Of a stretch of 64,000 nt of DNA, positions 50,401 to 59,515 are shown one piece after another. The translations under genes and the position numbers were made by a program. The DNA lies in contig CAJIZJ010000010.1 in assembly GCA_905181825.1 (NCBI GenBank), positions 1-64,000 of the forward strand, read 5' to 3'. The notes beneath the pieces are model-generated. The model ran no database searches. It had not been told where the DNA came from and saw nothing but the letters and a program-made list of their open reading frames with translations. This stretch comes from an uncultured Flavobacteriaceae bacterium (GTDB lineage: Bacteria > Bacteroidota > Bacteroidia > Flavobacteriales > Flavobacteriaceae). Every line of letters starts with the position of its first letter. The first letter of the stretch is position 1.

Positions 50401-52524
50401 GGCGCCAGCTGGACTGCCGTTGCTGAGGTTTTAAATAGTTTTGAAGGACAAGACACTAGTGACTTACAAATTTTAAGTGCTGATTTTTCTATCACTACTA
50501 ATATATTCCGAGCAAGAATGGAACGTGTAGACTATGTGTGTGGGCCTATTTACACGAGTGAAGTTGAGCTTATTGTTAACCCTTTGCCGGTAATCCAATC
50601 AAACGTTCAGTTATTTCAATGCGATCAAGATTCAGATGGCATCACTTTTTTTAACCTTAATGAGGCCAGTCAAATAATATCCGCAAATTATCAAAATGAA
50701 ATTTTTTCATTTTATTTTTCACAAGCTGATGCAGAGCTTGGAGATATATCTACAGCTATCTCAGATCCTATTAGTTATGAAAACGCAACAACAGAGCTGT
50801 TTGTGAATCCAAATAATTTATTTGTTAGAGTAGAAACTGGTTTTGGGTGCGCCACAGTCGCAGAGTTAAATTTATTAGTTTCTACAACGCAAATCCCAAA
50901 CACATTCTTTATTCCTGATTACCATGAGTGCTTTGACTCTGTCAACGGCTTAACCTCCTTTGACTTTAGTGATTCTGAAGCTATGATTTTAAATCTTTTT
51001 CCTGCATCACAATCTCTTTCTGTTACTTACTACGAGACAGAAGCAGAAGCACTTTCAGAAACAAATCAGATTATCGATAGCTCAAATTATGACAATAGCA
51101 CCGGATTAGACCAATCGATTTGGGTTAGAGTGGATTCTAACTTAGATAATTCTTGTGTTGGCATGGGCTTGTATATTAATTTAATAGTAAATCCATTACC
51201 GACCATAGAAGCTCCTTTAGCGAACCCTTATTATTGCGTAGAGGGTTCTAATGTGATTACGATTGACTTGCCATTGGAGTTTAATGACTTGCTTTTGGGT
51301 TCTCAGTCCCCACCAATTTTTTCGGTAACGTATTACACCACATCTACTGATGCAGTGGATGCTACTAATTCAATAACAACAATGTCAAACACCTCTTCTT
51401 CACAGCTAGTGTATTGTAGAGTTGACAATCTGAATACATTTTGTTTTGATATAAAATCTTTTACGGTAGATTTTATCCCAGATCCCCGGGCAGCTATAGT
51501 TGCTCCGTTTGAAGTTTGTGATACGGACAATGATGGTGTTTTTATATTTGACACATCCAATTTAGAATCGACTGTTTTAGATGGACAAACATCCATGTCA
51601 ATCAATTATTTTGACGCTTTTGGAGCTCCATTAACCGATTCAAACGGTCTTGCAGTCAACAGTCCTTTTCCAGCTGTTTTTTCTTCAAACACAAGTATTA
51701 TACGGGCAGTGGTTTCCAATACTTTTTGTAACGATGCTTATGTAGATATAAATTTTACTGTGAATTCTAACACAGATTTTTCAGTAGCGAATATTATAAT
51801 TTGTGATGGTGCATCAGAACTTTTAGAGTTAGATTTAGATTATCCATCAAATATATATGACTATACTTGGTTGCTGCCAAGTATGGATACCTATTTTTCT
51901 GCTTCACCAGAAATTACAGTTACTCAAACCGGACTTTATTCAGTAACTGTTACCAACTCCAATGGGAGTTGCTCAAGTACTCAAAGTTTTGAAGTTCTAG
52001 CTTCTGAAGGTCCAACACTTTCAATGGAGGACATTACGGTTGTTGAAGCGACATCAAACAACTCTATTTTTATTTTAGAATCTAATTTAGGATTTTCTAA
52101 TTATGAGTTTAAATTGATAGATGAAAATGGGTTTCTGGTTTCAGGATATCAAGATGAGGGCTATTTTGATAATCTAACGGGCGGGTTTTATACGTTGTAT
52201 GTAAGGGACGAACTGCAGTGTGAAGAGGTGTCAATTATAATCCCGGTAATTTATTTCCCTAGTTTTTTTACTCCAAACGGAGATGGCTACAACGATGTGT
52301 GGACAATTAAAGGGGTCCTTCCTAACAATTATATGTCTAGTCAGATTTATATATTTGATCGCTATGGCAAACTTTTAAAGTCAATGTCATTAAATAACAA
52401 TTATTGGGATGGCTTGTATAATGGAGTACGCCTTCCTTCAAGTGATTACTGGTTTCAAATTGAACTTGTTAGGCTAGACGGGACTCCACTAATAAAACAA
52501 GGACATTTCAGTCTTAAATACTAA
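47407..52524 (+). CDS. Giant T9SS type B (CHU_C) cell-surface protein with IgGFc-binding-like N-terminus and TSP3-like calcium-binding repeats
   Basis: 1705 aa; signal peptide; DxDxDGxxDxxDxDxDNDG repeats (about aa 550-920); C-terminus FFTPNGDGYNDVWTIKGV...IYIFDRYGKLLKSM...DYWFQIEL...KQGHFSLKY. Confidence 0.9.
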   Translation: MKGLSFNHICVLVLLLSVQLSFAQLSRTHYIPPISTADDSNAVPQNQFLHISTPSQTPVSITVTEIGGTTSVLSASNATPLEILIGSGVNTPFVADVNTTGTKYTNKGYSIQAEQPVYASVRLVAGTSQNQAGSLVSKGLSGLGTTFRVGTFTNQKTFTPTNLDYLNFVSVMATENNTQVDFSDLPPGIIIENNTPTSVVLNYGESYVIALNPAAAPANRDGLVGALVSATKPIVVNCGSSNGSNSTGNGRDFGIDQIAPFETISIDGQSYSEYIFVRANGYDDIERPLIVAHLDNTAVYVNGDDTTGTLLVNLSAGEYISIDGTYFSTQSVSGSNPGGNMYVWTSKTAFAYQGIGGSSSEANQELFFVPPMNCKTPKTINNIPLIQNTGTGSVAFLGGITIVSEVGASVLVNGAATTALPQTVNGNPNFETYLVSGLSGNVSVSSNKQIYVAYYGANGAAALGGFYSGFIFKPEIASSALTSVVTEICIPNIELGLNSLESFDSYQWYYNGIAILGANSEIWIPDTPGFYQLEGVITDCQTVFSDNIPVSSCAGDFDNDGVNNNIDRDADNDGALNNQESNCDLTFNLSNTSGPFFTAINVASTANSLATTFTGYADQSMWLQAASSTATAISSSTYTLDFDEPTSFIIKQSDSNGPSGIVDFDDQESFVISVPYTETLTVMNPDNQLLIDTNYDGIFDNNIDVFTAFEIRFKLNSAILNAENVSFSFHSNQSSGFSIKYINTSETELNSAAFQLSQACRPLDSDGDMISDALDLDSDNDGILDVIENGNSNLDQDQDGQIDEVESNDINLDGRHDAAVNPADFDGDSVFDFLDLDSDNDGLYDLFEAGVGVALDTNNDGQIDLGFLDSNMNGASDVSEAITVADSDADGTPDYIQLDSDSDGCFDADEAGFTATLGVLDGTAFNNEGLVSGGDGYDFATDSNADGLFDYQDYINIIPLEIDSPISVCEFENTSISVSLENSSSAFDSIQWERSLDGGASWTAVAEVLNSFEGQDTSDLQILSADFSITTNIFRARMERVDYVCGPIYTSEVELIVNPLPVIQSNVQLFQCDQDSDGITFFNLNEASQIISANYQNEIFSFYFSQADAELGDISTAISDPISYENATTELFVNPNNLFVRVETGFGCATVAELNLLVSTTQIPNTFFIPDYHECFDSVNGLTSFDFSDSEAMILNLFPASQSLSVTYYETEAEALSETNQIIDSSNYDNSTGLDQSIWVRVDSNLDNSCVGMGLYINLIVNPLPTIEAPLANPYYCVEGSNVITIDLPLEFNDLLLGSQSPPIFSVTYYTTSTDAVDATNSITTMSNTSSSQLVYCRVDNLNTFCFDIKSFTVDFIPDPRAAIVAPFEVCDTDNDGVFIFDTSNLESTVLDGQTSMSINYFDAFGAPLTDSNGLAVNSPFPAVFSSNTSIIRAVVSNTFCNDAYVDINFTVNSNTDFSVANIIICDGASELLELDLDYPSNIYDYTWLLPSMDTYFSASPEITVTQTGLYSVTVTNSNGSCSSTQSFEVLASEGPTLSMEDITVVEATSNNSIFILESNLGFSNYEFKLIDENGFLVSGYQDEGYFDNLTGGFYTLYVRDELQCEEVSIIIPVIYFPSFFTPNGDGYNDVWTIKGVLPNNYMSSQIYIFDRYGKLLKSMSLNNNYWDGLYNGVRLPSSDYWFQIELVRLDGTPLIKQGHFSLKY

Positions 52525-52569
52525 TAATTTATTTTTAGACAGAATTCAATTTTAAAAAAATAGATTAAT

Positions 52570-52577
52570 TACTTTTG
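52570..52577 (+). promoter_or_regulatory. Candidate -7 element for gldBC
   Basis: TACTTTTG matches TAnnTTTG, 8 nt before the ATG at 52586. Confidence 0.5.
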
Positions 52578-52585
52578 TGGTTGAA

Positions 52586-53596
52586 ATGAATTTAAATAAT
52601 AGTTTGAAAATAAACCTCACCTCCCTTCCGGTATCTCTTGTTGTAAAGACCGTTGTTTTTTTGTTGTTTGCCGCTATTTTTTCATGTAAAAATTCATCAA
52701 AAGTAGAAAAAGAAATTTCTGCCATAAATATAGACTTGACTGTAGAGAGGTTTGACCAACTCTTTGCGAATTCCTCACTGTCCGATCTTCCTGCGCTACA
52801 AGAGTCATATCCGTTTTTGTTTTCTAAAAAATATCCTGACTCTGTTTGGACACTCCGTATGGAAGATCCAATTCAAGCGCTGTTAGCGACTGCTGTAGAT
52901 AGTGTGTTTGGAGACTTTCAAACTACAGAAGCTGAAATTAAGTCATTTTATCAGCATTTTAAATACTATAACAAATCATTCAAAACTCCTAGAATAATCA
53001 CCGTTTTGTCTGATGTTGACTATCGAAATAAAGTAGCGGTTACAGACACAATAGTACTCATTGCTTTAGATACCTACCTTGGTAACGATCATGAGTTTTA
53101 TACCAGTTTTTACGATTATGTAAAGCAAAACTTGAATTCAACACAAATTGCTCCGGACTTAGCAACTTCGTATGCTGAACAACTCATATACCAACCAAAC
53201 AGAACCACCTTTTTGGACGAAATGATTTATTTTGGAAAGCAATTGTATTTGAAAGATTTGTGGATTCCATTTAAGAAAGACCATGAAAAAATAGGATATT
53301 CAATCTCAGAATATGAATGGTCAGAAGCCAACGAATATTATATATGGCAGAACTTTGTTGAAAATGAGTTGCTCTACGAAACAGATCGAAAATTACTGGG
53401 AAGATTTATAGTAGCGGCCCCATTTTCTCGATTTAATTTAGAGTTAGACAGGGAGTCGCCTGGTAGACTCGGTCAGTATATAGGCTGGCAAATTGTAAGA
53501 TCTTACATGAAAAACAATCCGACATCTGTTCTTGAAATGACGCAAATGAACCCTCAAGATATTTTTAATAACGCGAAATTTAAACCAAAAAAATAA
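52586..53596 (+). CDS. gldB: Gliding motility lipoprotein GldB
   Basis: MNLNNSLKINL...AAIFSCKN lipobox; INIDLTVERFDQLF...; followed by gldC. Start moved from GTG 52577 to ATG 52586. Confidence 0.93.
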   Translation: MNLNNSLKINLTSLPVSLVVKTVVFLLFAAIFSCKNSSKVEKEISAINIDLTVERFDQLFANSSLSDLPALQESYPFLFSKKYPDSVWTLRMEDPIQALLATAVDSVFGDFQTTEAEIKSFYQHFKYYNKSFKTPRIITVLSDVDYRNKVAVTDTIVLIALDTYLGNDHEFYTSFYDYVKQNLNSTQIAPDLATSYAEQLIYQPNRTTFLDEMIYFGKQLYLKDLWIPFKKDHEKIGYSISEYEWSEANEYYIWQNFVENELLYETDRKLLGRFIVAAPFSRFNLELDRESPGRLGQYIGWQIVRSYMKNNPTSVLEMTQMNPQDIFNNAKFKPKK

Positions 53597-53934
53597 TGGC
53601 AAATACCCACACCTCAAAAATTCAAATTACCGTAGGGTTAGATGATAATCGAATTCCAGAAAAGTTACATTGGACTGCTCAAGACGGTGGGGTTTCTAAT
53701 GAGGAGGCAAAGGCTGTAATGTTGTCCGTATGGGATCAAAAAAAGCAAGAGTCTCTTAGGATTGATTTGTGGACAAAAGACATGCCTGTTGATGAAATGA
53801 AGCTTTTTTTTCATCAAACATTAGTGACCATGAGTGATACTTATTTACGTGCAACCCAAGACGAAAAAATGACTGCTACCATGAAGGACTTCTGCGATTA
53901 TTTTGCTGAAAAACTAGATCTTATTAAAAAGTAG
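53596..53934 (+). CDS. gldC: Gliding motility protein GldC
   Basis: SKIQITVGLDDNRIPEKLHWTAQDGGVSNEEAKAVMLSVWDQKKQESLRIDLWTKDMPVDEMKLFFHQT; TAATG overlap with gldB. Confidence 0.95.
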   Translation: MANTHTSKIQITVGLDDNRIPEKLHWTAQDGGVSNEEAKAVMLSVWDQKKQESLRIDLWTKDMPVDEMKLFFHQTLVTMSDTYLRATQDEKMTATMKDFCDYFAEKLDLIKK

Positions 53935-55215
53935 TTACCAAACATTTAAACGGTTCGAGTCTAGTTTTAAAAATATAAACACCAGTATTGTAAAAGCCCA
54001 GAGACCTGAGCCTCCGTAGCTAAAAAACGGAAGAGGGATGCCAATAGTTGGAATTAAGCCCATAACCATTCCTATATTAATGAGGAAGTGTGCGAATAAT
54101 ATGCTTGCGACACCATAGCCATACACTCTGCTAAACTGTGACTTATGCTGCTCCGCAAGATAAACGATTCGCAATATTAGCAACACGAATAAAATCACGA
54201 CCATACTACTTCCAAAAAACCCCCATTCTTCACCAACAGTACTAAATATATAATCGGTATGTTGTTCTGGTACAAACTTCCCTTTAGTTCGAGTGCCATC
54301 CATAAACCCTTTCCCAAAAGTACCACCTGACCTAATCGCCTTTTCAGATTCATTTAGATTGTAAGAGATATTACGCTTCATAGCTTGAAGCTTCTCAGGG
54401 TCTTTTTCTAACCTAAGCCAAAGTCCAATTCGGTCCTGTTGGTGCTTTTGAAGTACTTTAGTGTAGGCCCACTCAACTCCAAAACTTAGACAAATACTAC
54501 AAAGCAAAATGGCAATAGTTCCTCGAAATTTTTTCTTTTTCCGTTTGATGAAAAACTGATAAAAAAGAAGTAAAACTGCAATAACACTATTTGTGGCAAT
54601 TGCAGAAAACTTCAAGGTTGAAATGCCTAGAATTGTTAAAAACACTCCAAATAATAAATAATATTGAGGGATGCCTTCTCTATAAAAAACAAAGAACAAA
54701 CTTCCAAATACAATCGTGCTTCCTGCATCATTTTGCAGTAAAATAAGAATTGCAGGCAGCCCTACTAAAATGCCAGCCCTGATTTGATCTCTTCGTTCTT
54801 TAATGTTTGTTTGCAAGTCGCTAATATATTTTGCCAGTGCAAGCGCTGTTGCAAATTTCGCAAATTCACTGGGTTGTAATGTAAGCCCTCCAAAGTCATA
54901 CCAAGAAGTTGCGCCGTTTATTTGTTTTCCAAAAACAAACAACCCAATCAATGAGAATATAGAACCAAGGTATAATATACTAGCAAATCGTTCGTAGAAC
55001 TTGGCATCTACTGTGAGTATGACTGTTATTAGGATTAGGGATCCTATCATAAACATTAGCTGTTTGCCATAGGGTTTAGTAATGTCCAAATAGGAAGTAA
55101 ATTCGCCACTAGTCGAGGCGGATAAAATATTGAAATACCCAAAGATGACTAGTGTTGTGAAAATAATTACAGCAATCCAATCTAATTGAAAACTGTTGGA
55201 GCGGATTACATTCAT
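53935..55215 (-). CDS. rodA: Rod shape-determining protein RodA (SEDS glycosyltransferase)
   Basis: FTSYLDITKPYGKQLMF...LQPSEFAKFATALALA...FVPEQHTDYIFSTVGEEWGF...IPLPFFSYGGSGL. Confidence 0.95.
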   Translation of the reverse strand: MNVIRSNSFQLDWIAVIIFTTLVIFGYFNILSASTSGEFTSYLDITKPYGKQLMFMIGSLILITVILTVDAKFYERFASILYLGSIFSLIGLFVFGKQINGATSWYDFGGLTLQPSEFAKFATALALAKYISDLQTNIKERRDQIRAGILVGLPAILILLQNDAGSTIVFGSLFFVFYREGIPQYYLLFGVFLTILGISTLKFSAIATNSVIAVLLLFYQFFIKRKKKKFRGTIAILLCSICLSFGVEWAYTKVLQKHQQDRIGLWLRLEKDPEKLQAMKRNISYNLNESEKAIRSGGTFGKGFMDGTRTKGKFVPEQHTDYIFSTVGEEWGFFGSSMVVILFVLLILRIVYLAEQHKSQFSRVYGYGVASILFAHFLINIGMVMGLIPTIGIPLPFFSYGGSGLWAFTILVFIFLKLDSNRLNVW

Positions 55216-57077
55216 TGGTCATTAATTTTAAAGGGTTTGCCACTGTATGGCTTTAGATATTCGTTTTCTAAACTTTTTTCTATAACCAACTGTTCCATTC
55301 TTTTTAAAGAAACCTCTCCTTTTATATATTTCTCAATCATTAAACTCGCCACTCTTCCTGCCCATCGTGCTCCATAGCGTCCGTTTTCAACTAAAACTGC
55401 GACAGCAATTTTCGGATTTTCTTTAGGAGCAAATGCAATAAATATAGAATGATCAGTAAGTTGTTGTCTAACACCATCTACCTTTGTGAAGTTTTCAGCA
55501 GTTCCAGTCTTGCCACAGATTTCGATTCCAGGAACTTTTAAAAAACTAGCGGTTCCTTTATTGTAAACATTATACATTCCTTCAATAATAGGCTCGTAGT
55601 ATTTAGGGTCTATTGATGTTTGTTTTGGAATTTTGAAATCAGGGATTATCTCTTCATTCTCAATAGCCTTCATAATATGGGGCGTAAAATAAAAACCTTT
55701 ATTTGCAATAGCAGCAGTCATGTTTGCTAATTGAATTGGTGTTACTAAAATTTCTCCTTGTCCAATTGCATTTGAGATAATAGTTGTAGCACCCCATTTA
55801 AATTCTGGATACCACTTGTCATAGTAGCTGCCATCTGGTATGTTTCCTTTTTTTCCAACAGATAAATCATTACCTAAAAAAGCCCCCAAGCCAAAACTTT
55901 TGATGTGATCACTCCATATGTCCATTGACTGGGATGAATTATCATATTTTTCGATAGTATTTCTAAAAGCCATTGCAAAATAAGAATTACATGAATAGCT
56001 AATGGCAGAATCCAAATTCCTATAACCACCACCACAATGACATTGCATGGTTCGTTTATTTTTTCCATACACGTATTGCCCACTACAAAACAAGTTTGTA
56101 TTTGTTTTAATCACTTTTTCTTGCAGGGCTGTCAGGGCAACCAGTACTTTAAATGGAGACCCTGGCTCGTGCATCCTTACGAGTCCTTTATCGATCAAGG
56201 GGCGGTGTATTGAGTCCAAGTATAGTGTTGTATAGTTTTTTGAACGCTCTCTCCCTACAAGTAGGTTTGGGTTATATGAAGGGGCGGAGACAAGACTTAG
56301 AATTTCGCCACTGCTGGGTTCAATAGCGACGATGCCTCCAATTTTGTTTTGCATTAACAATTCACCATAAGCCTGTAGCTCAGAGTCAATAGTAATTTTA
56401 AGGTCTTTTCCAGGAACAGGTAGAGTATCGAAAGCACCATCCTTATAGGCTCCAATATCTCTATTATAAATGTCTTTTTGGATGTATTTCACACCCTTAA
56501 TTCCCCGAAGTGTTTTTTCGTATGAGATTTCTACTCCTTGCTTCCCAATCAAATCTCCAAGTTTGTAATAGCTGTCTTTTTTTATGTCTTTTGCATTGGC
56601 CTCAGCGATGTATCCTAGTACGTTTGCGCCAATTGAAGTCTGATAGTCTCTTACCGATCTTTTTTGAATATAAAAGCCCTTAAATTTTCTTAAATTTTCT
56701 GATAAAAACGCATAGTCTTCTTTTGAGAGGTGAGGCAAGAATACCGATGGAAGTCGGGGAGAGTATCGTTTAGCGCGCTTGTAATATTTTAAAAACTTAA
56801 GTCTATCAATTTTCAACAAATCACAAAACATCAAGGTGTCTAAAGGCTCTACTTCACGAGGGATTACCATCACGTCATAACTAGGCTGATTAGCAACCAA
56901 AAGACTGTCATTTCTGTCATAAATATAGCCTCGTTTAGGGTAGTGAAATACTTTGCGTATCGCATTGTCATTATTTAAATCATAGTCAGCCGATTCATAG
57001 ATTTGTAAATAAAACAGCCTAGCAATAAAGCTAACTCCTGTTAGAATGACCATTCCAAAAAGAAGAATTTTTCTCAT
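55212..57077 (-). CDS. mrdA: Penicillin-binding protein 2
   Basis: KRGYIYDRNDSLLVANQPSYDVMVIPRE...SAISYSCNSYFA (SxN), EICGKTGTAEN (KTG); overlaps rodA. Confidence 0.95.
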   Translation of the reverse strand: MRKILLFGMVILTGVSFIARLFYLQIYESADYDLNNDNAIRKVFHYPKRGYIYDRNDSLLVANQPSYDVMVIPREVEPLDTLMFCDLLKIDRLKFLKYYKRAKRYSPRLPSVFLPHLSKEDYAFLSENLRKFKGFYIQKRSVRDYQTSIGANVLGYIAEANAKDIKKDSYYKLGDLIGKQGVEISYEKTLRGIKGVKYIQKDIYNRDIGAYKDGAFDTLPVPGKDLKITIDSELQAYGELLMQNKIGGIVAIEPSSGEILSLVSAPSYNPNLLVGRERSKNYTTLYLDSIHRPLIDKGLVRMHEPGSPFKVLVALTALQEKVIKTNTNLFCSGQYVYGKNKRTMQCHCGGGYRNLDSAISYSCNSYFAMAFRNTIEKYDNSSQSMDIWSDHIKSFGLGAFLGNDLSVGKKGNIPDGSYYDKWYPEFKWGATTIISNAIGQGEILVTPIQLANMTAAIANKGFYFTPHIMKAIENEEIIPDFKIPKQTSIDPKYYEPIIEGMYNVYNKGTASFLKVPGIEICGKTGTAENFTKVDGVRQQLTDHSIFIAFAPKENPKIAVAVLVENGRYGARWAGRVASLMIEKYIKGEVSLKRMEQLVIEKSLENEYLKPYSGKPFKINDQ

Positions 57078-57580
57078 GTTTGTTTTTTACTAAATAGTGA
57101 GGTAAAAAGTAAACAAAGCAAGAGAGTGAATATGCTTGAGTAGAAAGTTTGTTTTAAAATCAATAGTATTTCATTTTGATTAAAAACAACCAGGACAAAT
57201 AGGATAAAATGATGTATGATTATGAGTGATAAAAAGTAAACTACACGCTGTGTGAAGTCAGTATTGCTAAATTTTACAGCTTGATACTCGTAGGCAGCAC
57301 CAAAAGAAAACTTTAAAAATAGCGGTCTGATATAAGCAATAAGAACACTCGCAGCTGCGTGTGTACCTCCAGAATCTAAAAACACATCAACCATAAGCCC
57401 TAGTAGAAAACTGCTAAAAAGAAAGCTTAATCGATTATTAGATGTTGGGTACAATAAAATAAAAAGTAAATAAATAAACGGGTTAATGTATCCCATAAAG
57501 TTAATATTACTACATATCAAAGTTTGTACAAGAAGTAGTCCAAAAAATCGAAATATGTTTACAAGTACAATATTATTCAT
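57074..57580 (-). CDS. mreD: Rod shape-determining protein MreD
   Basis: Multi-TM 168-aa protein between mreC and mrdA; INPFIYLLFILLYPTSNNR...GLMVDVFLDSGGTHAAASVLIAYIRP. Confidence 0.85.
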   Translation of the reverse strand: MNNIVLVNIFRFFGLLLVQTLICSNINFMGYINPFIYLLFILLYPTSNNRLSFLFSSFLLGLMVDVFLDSGGTHAAASVLIAYIRPLFLKFSFGAAYEYQAVKFSNTDFTQRVVYFLSLIIIHHFILFVLVVFNQNEILLILKQTFYSSIFTLLLCLLFTSLFSKKQT

Positions 57581-58379
57581 TGGGTTCTTTTAGGGTCTCT
57601 AGTTCGTTAAGGTCATTGTTTTTTATTAAGTAAACATGCCCCAGATTGGTCATGTCATTAAATAATTTTACCTCAATAATATATAGATCTTCGGTGTCAT
57701 TCAGTCCATAGGAGTCTATAGTGCCTACTGGGATATTTGCTGGGAATGTTGATGAAAATCCACTAGTGACTATACTGTCTCCTATTGTTAGCTTTACAAG
57801 GTCTTGAATGTCTTTTAATTGAACTACATCTGGCGCTTTAGCATCCCATGTTAGGGTTCCAAAGTGGTTTGTTTTTTTTAACTTCACATTCACTCTACTA
57901 TTGGTGTTTAGTATAGATAAAACTCTTGAGTAGTTAGTTGATGTTTTGTCAATAATCCCTACAATTCCTCTGGAGGTAATGACTCCATAGTCTTCCTTGA
58001 TGCTATCCTTTAATCCCTTATTAATAGTCAAATAGTTGTTTGGTTGTGCGTAGCTATTTTTATAAACTTGCGCAGAATTTAAGGAGTAGGTTCGCTTTAA
58101 AACAGAATCAATAGAAGTACTTATTTCTTGGTTAAACCGTTTAGATTTAAGTCGGCTATTTTCTTCCAATAACAGCTGATTTTCTTTTACTAAATTAAAA
58201 TATTGACTTATACTATGAGAGATGCTATATACGTTAGCCGTTAATCGATTTGAAGAATTAAGAAATTTACTTCTGTGAAATTCATGGGATTGAATGGTAA
58301 GTGAAAGGGCAATTGAAAACAACAACAAAAACAAGACGAATGTTTTGTTTTTAATGAAGAAATTAAAAAGTTGTTGCAT
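57573..58379 (-). CDS. mreC: Rod shape-determining protein MreC
   Basis: N-terminal TM, coiled coil, YLTINKGLKDSIKEDYGVITSRGIVGIIDKTSTNYSRVLSILN...; next to mreB. Confidence 0.92.
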   Translation of the reverse strand: MQQLFNFFIKNKTFVLFLLLFSIALSLTIQSHEFHRSKFLNSSNRLTANVYSISHSISQYFNLVKENQLLLEENSRLKSKRFNQEISTSIDSVLKRTYSLNSAQVYKNSYAQPNNYLTINKGLKDSIKEDYGVITSRGIVGIIDKTSTNYSRVLSILNTNSRVNVKLKKTNHFGTLTWDAKAPDVVQLKDIQDLVKLTIGDSIVTSGFSSTFPANIPVGTIDSYGLNDTEDLYIIEVKLFNDMTNLGHVYLIKNNDLNELETLKEPNE

Positions 58380-58389
58380 TACTTAAAAT

Positions 58390-59418
58390 CTATTTTATCA
58401 AGACGCTTTTATATTTAGCAAGGTTTTTTAGAACAATTCCAGTCCCTCTAACAACAGCTCTCAAAGGGTCTTCTGCTATATACACAGGAAGGTCAGTTTT
58501 TTGAGATAATCGCTTATCAAGACCTCTTAACATAGACCCACCTCCGGCAAGATAAATACCAGTATTGTAAATATCGGCTGCAAGTTCGGGTGGGGTCTGA
58601 GAGAGAGTCTCCATAACGGAGTCTTCAATTCTAAGTATCGATTTGTCTAACGCTTTTGCAATTTCACGGTGTGTAATTTGCACTTGTTTTGGTTTTCCAG
58701 TCAGCAAATCTCTTCCTTGAACATTCATTTCGTCTGGTGGAACTTCCAAGTCTTCTGTTGCTGCTCCAATCTGAATTTTTATTTTCTCTGCAGTTCGGTC
58801 TCCTACATACAAATTATGTTGCGTACGCATGTAATATATAATATCATTAGTAAATACATCTCCGGCAACTTTAACGGACTTGTCACATACAATACCACCT
58901 AAGGCGATCACGGCAATTTCTGTTGTGCCACCTCCAATATCAACAATCATATTTCCTTTAGGCTGCATAATGTCTACTCCAATTCCAATAGCAGCTGCCA
59001 TTGGTTCATGAATTAAATAGACTTCTTTCCCATTTACGCGTTCAGCAGATTCTTTTACAGCACGCATTTCCACCTCTGTAATTCCTGAAGGAATACAAAT
59101 CACCATCCTTAATGAGGGAGCAAATAATTTATTTTTTAGAGCGGGAATGCTTTTTATAAATAAGCTAATCATTTGTTCAGAAGCATCAAAATCAGCAATT
59201 ACCCCATCTTTTAATGGTCGTATTGTTTTGATGTTTTCATGCGTTTTACCTTGCATCAAATTTGCTTCTTTTCCAACAGCAATAATTTTTCCAGATACAC
59301 GATCTCTAGCCACAATTGATGGGCTGTCAATCACAACTTTATCGTTGTGAATTATTAATGTGTTTGCGGTTCCTAAGTCGATCGCTATCTCCTCTGTCAA
59401 GAAGTCAAAAAATCCCAT
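58390..59418 (-). CDS. mreB: Rod shape-determining protein MreB
   Basis: EEIAIDLGTANTLI...MIVDIGGGTTEIAVIALGGIV...LAGGGSMLRGLD. Confidence 0.97.
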   Translation of the reverse strand: MGFFDFLTEEIAIDLGTANTLIIHNDKVVIDSPSIVARDRVSGKIIAVGKEANLMQGKTHENIKTIRPLKDGVIADFDASEQMISLFIKSIPALKNKLFAPSLRMVICIPSGITEVEMRAVKESAERVNGKEVYLIHEPMAAAIGIGVDIMQPKGNMIVDIGGGTTEIAVIALGGIVCDKSVKVAGDVFTNDIIYYMRTQHNLYVGDRTAEKIKIQIGAATEDLEVPPDEMNVQGRDLLTGKPKQVQITHREIAKALDKSILRIEDSVMETLSQTPPELAADIYNTGIYLAGGGSMLRGLDKRLSQKTDLPVYIAEDPLRAVVRGTGIVLKNLAKYKSVLIK

Positions 59419-59515
59419 ATGCTATAAATAATTTACTGAAAAATGTTAAAGTAATATGCTCTTTTGTAAATGTACTAAATTAAAAGTTATTTTGGTAAGG
59501 CTGCCCTTAAATAAA

